A DNA stretch of 64,000 nt from Dipteronia dyeriana (lineage: Eukaryota > Streptophyta > Magnoliopsida > Sapindales > Sapindaceae): the NCBI GenBank assembly GCA_032871835.1, contig CM065295.1, forward strand, positions 66,892,687 to 66,956,686, given 5' to 3'. The notes under the pieces are model-generated. The model had not been told where the DNA came from. It made no database searches and saw only the letters and a list, made by a program, of their open reading frames with translations. Both the position numbers and the translations under genes were made by a program. How positions within the stretch are numbered: the stretch's first letter is position 1; every line of letters starts with the position of its first letter. Positions 58,774 through 64,000 of this stretch are shown here, one piece after another.

Positions 58774-59925
58774 TAATATATATAGTATTAATATACATAT
58801 TATTTATAAAATATTATTATAATATATATTATATATCAATAATATATTATATATTATATATTATAATATTTTATATAAATATATATTATATATTATTATT
58901 GTATAATATTATATATATATATATATATATAAGAGGGACACTTTGGTAATTTAAAAATCTTGTTCCATCTTGTCATAGTTATATCAAACATATAACAGTA
59001 CAATTAATAGTTTAAGATTTTTTTTTAATATAAAAAAGTGAAAAACAAAATAAAAAACAAAAACGAAAAACGAAAAACGAAAAACAAGTATTTTGTGTTT
59101 TTCAAATCTTTCACTTTTAATACTGGTTTTGTTTTTTCATTTTTTTTTGAAAATAAAATGAAAAATAGTTAATAAACGCGTTTTCGAAATCGTTTTTAAA
59201 AAATAAAATTGAAAACGAACTGAAAAACAACTGCAGGACGGTGCCTTAATTTTTTGTTTTGTTTTGTTTTTGTTTTTCATTTTATTTTTCACTTTATTTT
59301 TATATAAAAAACATTTTTTTAAAAAACTATTAATTGTACTGTTATACGTTAGATATGGTTAGGATAAGACGAGACAAGATTTTTAAATAATCAAAATGTC
59401 ATTCTTATATATATATAACTAAAAACATTCATATATATATTTATAAAGTTATTATATACAATAAAATATTATACGATATTATATATATAATATTTATAAT
59501 ATATAAAAATATATATATATATATATTTTGTAATTATTTATTTATAATTTAAGAGTTTAGTTTTGATTAATTCATTTTTTACTATGTTTTTTTGAATTAA
59601 TTTTTGATGTGTTACTTTTGTTTAATTTAAAAATTACAATATAAAAATTATATTGGTTAATTATGTAATCAATTTGTTTATAATTGTAATAATATTAAAC
59701 AAAATACTAAAATTGATATTTCAATTTTTGATAGTTTTCGATTAACCTACCAGAAGCGTTTTTTTCATTTTTATTTTCATTTTTAAAATACAGCTTTCAG
59801 TGTACGCTACCGGATGTTTTTTCAGAATTTAAAATTGAAATTAAAAATATTATTTTCATTTTCATTTTCATTTTCATTTTCATTTTTAAAAAACAACAAC
59901 CGAAAAATACTTATAGGAAGGACCG
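58060..59925. mobile_element. Nested long-inverted-repeat (fold-back) elements
   Basis: Three interleaved pairs of inverted arms: 58060-58205 with 59086-59240; 58213-58605 with 59540-59925; 58935-59060 with 59270-59400. All start near words like gcgtttttcagttgttttt, so one family seems to have inserted into itself. The centre (58590-58930) is almost pure AT. The outer pair spans 58213-59925 with arms near 390 bp. TSDs were not resolved; a Mutator- or fold-back-type origin is likely. Confidence 0.75.
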
Positions 59926-60080
59926 TTATTTTCTATTTTCTAGATTGCAGGTGTCCTTTTCCATGTTGTAATAATTTAAAAAAAAAAAAAACTAAACTAA
60001 ACTTTATTATTCCCAACGAAACTCATCAAAGCCTGGAAAGAAAAAAACCCTCACCCTCTCCGACCACTCCACTCCTAACA

Positions 60081-61430
60081 ATGGCATCTTCTCAACACTA
60101 CCACCAACACCACCACCACCAAAACGCCACCTCCACCACCAGCGGTTGCTGCTGCACTGGCTGTACCCACCACTCTCCACCAGCACCATTACCACCTGCC
60201 ACTGACCCACTTCTCCAAGCTTTTGTCTCTCACTTCGTTGTCCAACAAAACCAAGGATTTCCCTGTCAATGCCAGACCCACCAAAAACACCATTTTCAAC
60301 AACAACAAGACCACCAACAGCAGGCTAGATTTGTCCTGTCGTCTCTTCTCAGCCGTATCGATGCCCTCGAAGCCTCCCTCCACAAGTTTTCCACACACAA
60401 TCACTACTCTTCATCTTCTCTAAGAGACGCGGCGGCTCGTGTCATCCAAATCCATTTTCGCGTGTTTCTTGTTCGTCGATCCAGGACGCTGAGGCAGCTC
60501 AAAGACCTTGCTATTATCAAATCCAGATTTAACTCTCTCAAATTGTCGATTTCCAAGAAAACCCATCTCGATTTCCAGGTTGTTTCTCAAAGAGCCACGG
60601 ATTTGCTTCTCAAACTTGACTCTATTCAGGTACATCAATACTTCATTATTCATTCATGGGTATTTATTTCCTTAGTCTTGTTAATTTTTACTACTTTTTT
60701 GTTTTGGGTTTTTGATATTTGGATTCATTTGCAGGGTGGCGATCCGATGGTCAGAGATGGGAAGAGGTCAATTAGCATTGATTTAGTTAAGTTTTTAGAG
60801 TTTGTTGATGGGTTTGCTGTGAGAAGGCATCAAGTTTCATTTAAAGCTGCAAAGAATGTGAGAACCTTGGGGACTAGTAATAACAAGACTAGGGCTTTTG
60901 GGTCCAATTATGGTGATGTGGGTAGGGATCAGAGTCAAATAATGGAAAACTTGAGGGACCGGATTGAAAAGATTAATAGGTTTTCTAGGGTTTCTAAAGG
61001 TGAGGATGAAGATGTGGAGCTTGAAGGGTTTCACCAACTCACTGATGATGATGATGGGGAGGAGGTTTTGGTGGAAAGGCATGGGGTAGCCCAACCTAGA
61101 GTGAAGAAAAGTGTGAGCTTTGCAGAGAATGGGAATGTGATTAGGGTTTTTGGCAATGATTATAATAATTGTAGTGAGCCAAGTTCAAGTGAAGATGATG
61201 GGCACGTTGTGGAGAATCTCTGCAGTGAAGTTGAAGCAATAAAGGGTTCATCCAAGGGGAGTGAGGATGGCGAGGAAGACTACTTGGAGGGCAGTGAGGC
61301 TCAATACGAGATTGTTGGTAATCATAAGCGTCAAAATGGGCAGTTTGTGTTCTCTGCGCCATTGCCTGCAAAGATGGAATCTAGAGTCGATTTGATGAAG
61401 AAGAGAAAGGCTGTGAAAATTATCACGTAA
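60081..61430 (+). CDS. BAG8: BAG family molecular chaperone regulator 8-like, one intron
   Basis: BAG proteins bind the Hsp70 ATPase domain and stimulate nucleotide exchange; plant BAG5-8 also carry an IQ motif for calmodulin. Exon 1 is 60081-60629, the intron 60630-60734 (gtacat...ttgcag, 105 bp), exon 2 60735-61430, giving 414 residues. The N-terminus is His/Gln/Cys-rich (HHQNATSTTSGCCCTGC). The IQ motif (RVIQIHFRVFLVRR) spans residues 120-133 and is followed by the BAG domain to about 210 (LKDLAIIKSRFN, DLLLKLDSIQ, VKFLEFVDGF). The rest is acidic and disordered, ending with KKSVSFAENGNVIRVF and a basic tail. The ATG was chosen because the longer open frame upstream lies in the fold-back element. 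Homology to BAG8 is recognised by eye. The gene appears intact. Confidence 0.85.
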   Translation: MASSQHYHQHHHHQNATSTTSGCCCTGCTHHSPPAPLPPATDPLLQAFVSHFVVQQNQGFPCQCQTHQKHHFQQQQDHQQQARFVLSSLLSRIDALEASLHKFSTHNHYSSSSLRDAAARVIQIHFRVFLVRRSRTLRQLKDLAIIKSRFNSLKLSISKKTHLDFQVVSQRATDLLLKLDSIQVHQYFIIHSWVFISLVLLIFTTFLFWVFDIWIHLQGGDPMVRDGKRSISIDLVKFLEFVDGFAVRRHQVSFKAAKNVRTLGTSNNKTRAFGSNYGDVGRDQSQIMENLRDRIEKINRFSRVSKGEDEDVELEGFHQLTDDDDGEEVLVERHGVAQPRVKKSVSFAENGNVIRVFGNDYNNCSEPSSSEDDGHVVENLCSEVEAIKGSSKGSEDGEEDYLEGSEAQYEIVGNHKRQNGQFVFSAPLPAKMESRVDLMKKRKAVKIIT

Positions 61431-62094
61431 AGGATCATCAATGGGGTTAGTTTTTGACCTGTTAGTCCTGCAAAATCTTGTGCACATTGTCACCGTAATT
61501 TTTAGTTTTAGGGTTGATGAGAATTGACAAATCCTCCATGGGGCTTGTTCAGTTTTTGTGGGTGGTGTTATTGTTTGTAGGCTTCTCCTTGTGCAGTTTT
61601 TGAGTGCAGTGACAGTGACCCACCTGCACCCAGAAACATGTAACTTGGACTAGATAATATTTTTTGCAATTGTGATTGTTGTTGTACCGGATTATTTTGT
61701 TTATTAGAATCTTCAGTAATGACTAATGGCTAATGAGTAGTGCTTCCTTGTACAAATCTGACTATATGTTTCTCCAGAGTCCAGCCAACACACCAAAAAC
61801 ATTCCAGAGTATTAAAAGGTCATGATCAAGAAAAAGAAAAGATATAATTTCATAGTTTTCAACCAAGGAACAAAACAATAAACTTTGATTCAAAGTATCC
61901 CATTTAACTTGAAAAAATGATTAGTGACATATGAGATTCTGAATAATGCCAATATTAAGTCAATTATTAGTAAAGCTAATTAATCAACTAGACAGCCATA
62001 CAAATAGTTGATAACACCAATAACCAAACGGAACAAAATCTTTTTATATAATTTTAATGATACAGGACAAATAAAACAATAGAAACCAATGAAG
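61431..62094. other. 3' region of the BAG8-like gene and intergenic DNA
   Basis: Non-coding. It probably contains the 3' untranslated region. No clear AATAAA near the stop and no further gene were seen. Confidence 0.6.
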
Positions 62095-62146
62095 GACTCC
62101 ATTGCCCAATGGAACAAGAGATTCAGGTTCGACCCCTAGCGGAGTC
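62095..62146 (+). other. tRNA-like relic lacking the anticodon arm
   Basis: The ends gactcc and ggagtc pair perfectly. An A-box-like ttgcccaatgg (62102-62112) and an exact B-box ggttcgacccc (62126-62136) lie only 13 nt apart, so an anticodon arm is missing. This may be a decayed tRNA or the head of a SINE. It is not a functional tRNA gene. Confidence 0.45.
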
Positions 62147-62425
62147 GTTTAAGTTCTGAGGTACATGTTGGCATGTTGCACTTGTTTAAAATGGAATATG
62201 AAGCAGCTTTTTAGGTAAAGTTCAACATAAACTAAGCTCACCAATGAACTTCTGAATCCTTTGACCGCAAGCACACAAGATTATTGTTTTCAGGGTGCTT
62301 AAAGCCTTAAATACTGCTCCCTTGCATATTAGAGATACTATTTTTTGTACAAGATTCTGCCCTTTTCGCATTCTGTTGGTCTTCAGGAGGCACTGCTACT
62401 GCTGAACTCTCTACCTGGCTAGCAA

Positions 62426-63960
62426 TTATGGTGTTTTCATTCTGATAGCAATTACGGTGCTTGCCATGGTTTCGAGTTTTGAAGCATTCATTGCATTCTT
62501 CTTTGCACCAACAATTTTAATCCTAGCTTCTCTTAAGGCATTTAATGCAACCTTAAAACTGTGGTCAGATGCCATCCCTTCCTCAGCGCATTTACTAGCT
62601 TCCTGATATAAAACATCATAATATGAATTCTTGCCCATTTGAGAATTACCTTGCGTCTCAACAGACAATACAGCTTCTTCATCCTTTGGCATTTTTAGTC
62701 CATCGCTTAAAAACATAATGTTCTGGAAGCATAAAGATATTTGTTGCCTTGAATACTGCAATCACATGTCTGCAGAGGATTCCTTCAAACTCAAACATCT
62801 TGCAGCTACAAGTAGCTGTTTGCTCAGATACATCCAAAGCAACAAAGTAAACTTTATGTTCTTCGTCAAATCTTGCAACCTCATATGTGCCGGTTCCTCC
62901 ATTGTCTTCACTATGTTTCACAGCAAGCACAAGAGACTCAAAAATTTCATCCTGAAATAATGAGAACAAATTTCTTGTGTAAATTTCTGCTGCTTGCTTT
63001 TCCATAGGAAGCGGTGTCTTCAATATTGGTTTAGTGTAAAAAGTTTCAAATTCTGCCCTGGCTTCTCTCACAGCGATCATCCAAAGCTTTCTCATATTGC
63101 TCTGCAAAATCTTGTAACGTACTCCTTGCATTCACATATCCGTCAAAAACTGAGTTCACACTTGAGCTTTTCTGGGTAGCATGCATGCCAGCAAAGAATG
63201 TCTCTCTTAGATAGGTTGAAACCCATAACTTACGATCAATATAAAGCGATTGAAGCCACTCATTTCCGCTCAGATTATACTTATCAAGAAGCAGATGCCA
63301 AGCAGATTCAAACTCTTCAGGTGTTTCACTCTTGTTAACAAATTTATCAAATTCCACTTGAAATGCCTTTGGGAGTGCACTATAAACCTGCCCCATTTGC
63401 TTTGGCATTTTGCTCATTATGTGCCACTTGCAATATCGATGCTTGGTCAACGGGAAGACCCTTTGTACTGCTCTGGTGATTGCAGAATCATAATCGGTTA
63501 TAATTAAACCTGGTTGCTGTCCAGACATTGCCTCAAGCCAACTTGTGAAAAGCCAAATGAATGTAGACTCAGTCTCATCTGCGAGCAGTGCACAGCCAAA
63601 CAAAACTGATTGTTTATGATGGTTCACGCCAGTAAAAGGTGCAAGTGGCATTTTATACTGGTTCACTTGATAGGTAGTATCAAAGGCTACAACATCAGAG
63701 AAACAATTATATGCAATTCTTGACCTGGTTTCAACCCAAAAAACACTACTCAGCCGATCATCTTCATCAACCTGTATCGCATAATAAAACGCAGGATCAT
63801 TGGTTTGCATTACTCTAAAAAATCCAAGAAGAGCTCTGGCGTCTATTCCAAAAGTGCTTAGGCGTCCTCTTCCAATGTAACTAACACTATTTTTGACAGA
63901 AAATCCCATTTTGCGGTAACTGTTACAATCTTCAGTCAAGATGTTCAAAGGAGCAGTACA
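62426..63960 (-). pseudogene. FAR1-RELATED SEQUENCE (FRS) gene, 5' partial, two frameshifts
   Basis: FHY3/FAR1 family proteins are transposase-derived plant transcription regulators. Pieces in order: 63046-63960 with the MULE transposase-like core (VAFDTTYQ, GVNHHKQSVLFGCALLADE, ITDYDSAITRAVQRVFP, HRYCKWHI, FAGMHATQKSSSVNSVFDGYV); 62679-63080 with ARAEFETFYTKPILKTP, KQAAEIYTR and the SWIM finger TCSCKMFEFEGILCRHV; 62426-62690 with a C-terminal helical region. The frame changes near 63061-63070 and near 62685-62692, each by one or two bases, while flanking residues remain highly FRS-like; a third change near the C-terminus is possible. Either a young pseudogene or assembly indels. The FAR1 DNA-binding exon would lie beyond the right edge; the first stop upstream is at 63961-63963. 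Confidence 0.8.
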
Positions 63961-64000
63961 TCACCCCAACAATCCAGAGGAACTAAAAGAGTTACTTGAA

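Noticed and set aside
59814..60080. Longer N-terminal extension of the BAG8-like protein from ATG 59814
   Set aside because: The extension is translated from the fold-back element arm (Phe/Ser runs) and an A-rich stretch; the ATG at 60081 begins the sequence expected for the family.
63250..63507. Plus-strand ORF opposite the FAR1-related gene
   Set aside because: It mirrors the conserved transposase-like core on the minus strand and has no domain of its own.

Overview
This is an AT-rich nuclear window from a flowering plant, most likely a eudicot. The evidence is plant-type genes (a BAG8-like chaperone regulator and a FAR1-related gene), plant-lineage Ty3/gypsy and Ty1/copia retrotransposons, a Mutator-like element carrying a Ulp1-like gene, hAT, PIF/Harbinger and MITE-type elements, and an endogenous plant pararetrovirus. 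There are no bacterial-style operons, no rRNA genes and no intact tRNA genes. Only the last 4 kb looks like ordinary host gene space.

Layout. 0-1.6 kb: decayed Ty1/copia gag-protease on the minus strand, running off the left edge. 1.6-7.9 kb: AT-rich DNA with MITEs, microsatellites and a hAT-like insert. 7,937-41,215: one PIF/Harbinger-like element whose two ends lie 33 kb apart because three large insertions sit inside it: (a) a complete TAT-lineage Ty3/gypsy element, 8,210-20,100, with TSD tgttt; (b) an endogenous caulimovirid, probably florendovirus-like, about 20,451-28,870; (c) an Athila-like element, 28,980-40,913, with TSD aatat, rearranged into LTR-interior-LTR-interior-LTR and carrying a LOG-like (cytokinin-activating enzyme family) pseudogene. 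41.2-47.7 kb: an opposite-strand LTR-like piece split by a deletion derivative of the TAT lineage (42,217-47,621, TSD cttgt). About 48.1-56.7 kb: a MULE with a degenerate Ulp1-like gene (plus) converging on a degenerate MURA transposase (minus), each preceded by an array of the same ATCGAGC+T-tract repeat. 57,036-57,675: a GC-rich hAT-type MITE with a perfect 8-bp TSD. 58.1-59.9 kb: nested fold-back elements ending 155 bp before the BAG8-like start codon. 60,081-61,430: the BAG8-like gene, the only clearly intact host gene. 62.4-64 kb: a FAR1-related gene on the minus strand with two frameshifts, continuing past the right edge.

How the parts relate. The nesting gives a relative order: the Harbinger element is older than the gypsy elements and the virus inside it. 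The two TAT-lineage elements share LTR hairpins, the sequence next to the primer-binding site and an 18-nt repeat core (AAGTATCTTATTAAACTG). The first has gag-pol plus a spliced antisense gene; the second keeps only LTRs and tandem repeats, so any movement would need proteins supplied by a relative. All retroelement, viral and MULE genes here carry stops or frameshifts, so the window is mainly a fossil record. The most unusual items are the antisense spliced gene, the LOG-like pseudogene beside an unrecognised Cys-rich ORF in a retrotransposon, the viral promoter with its inverted duplication, and the ATCGAG arrays of the MULE. All identities, percentages and domain calls were made by eye.
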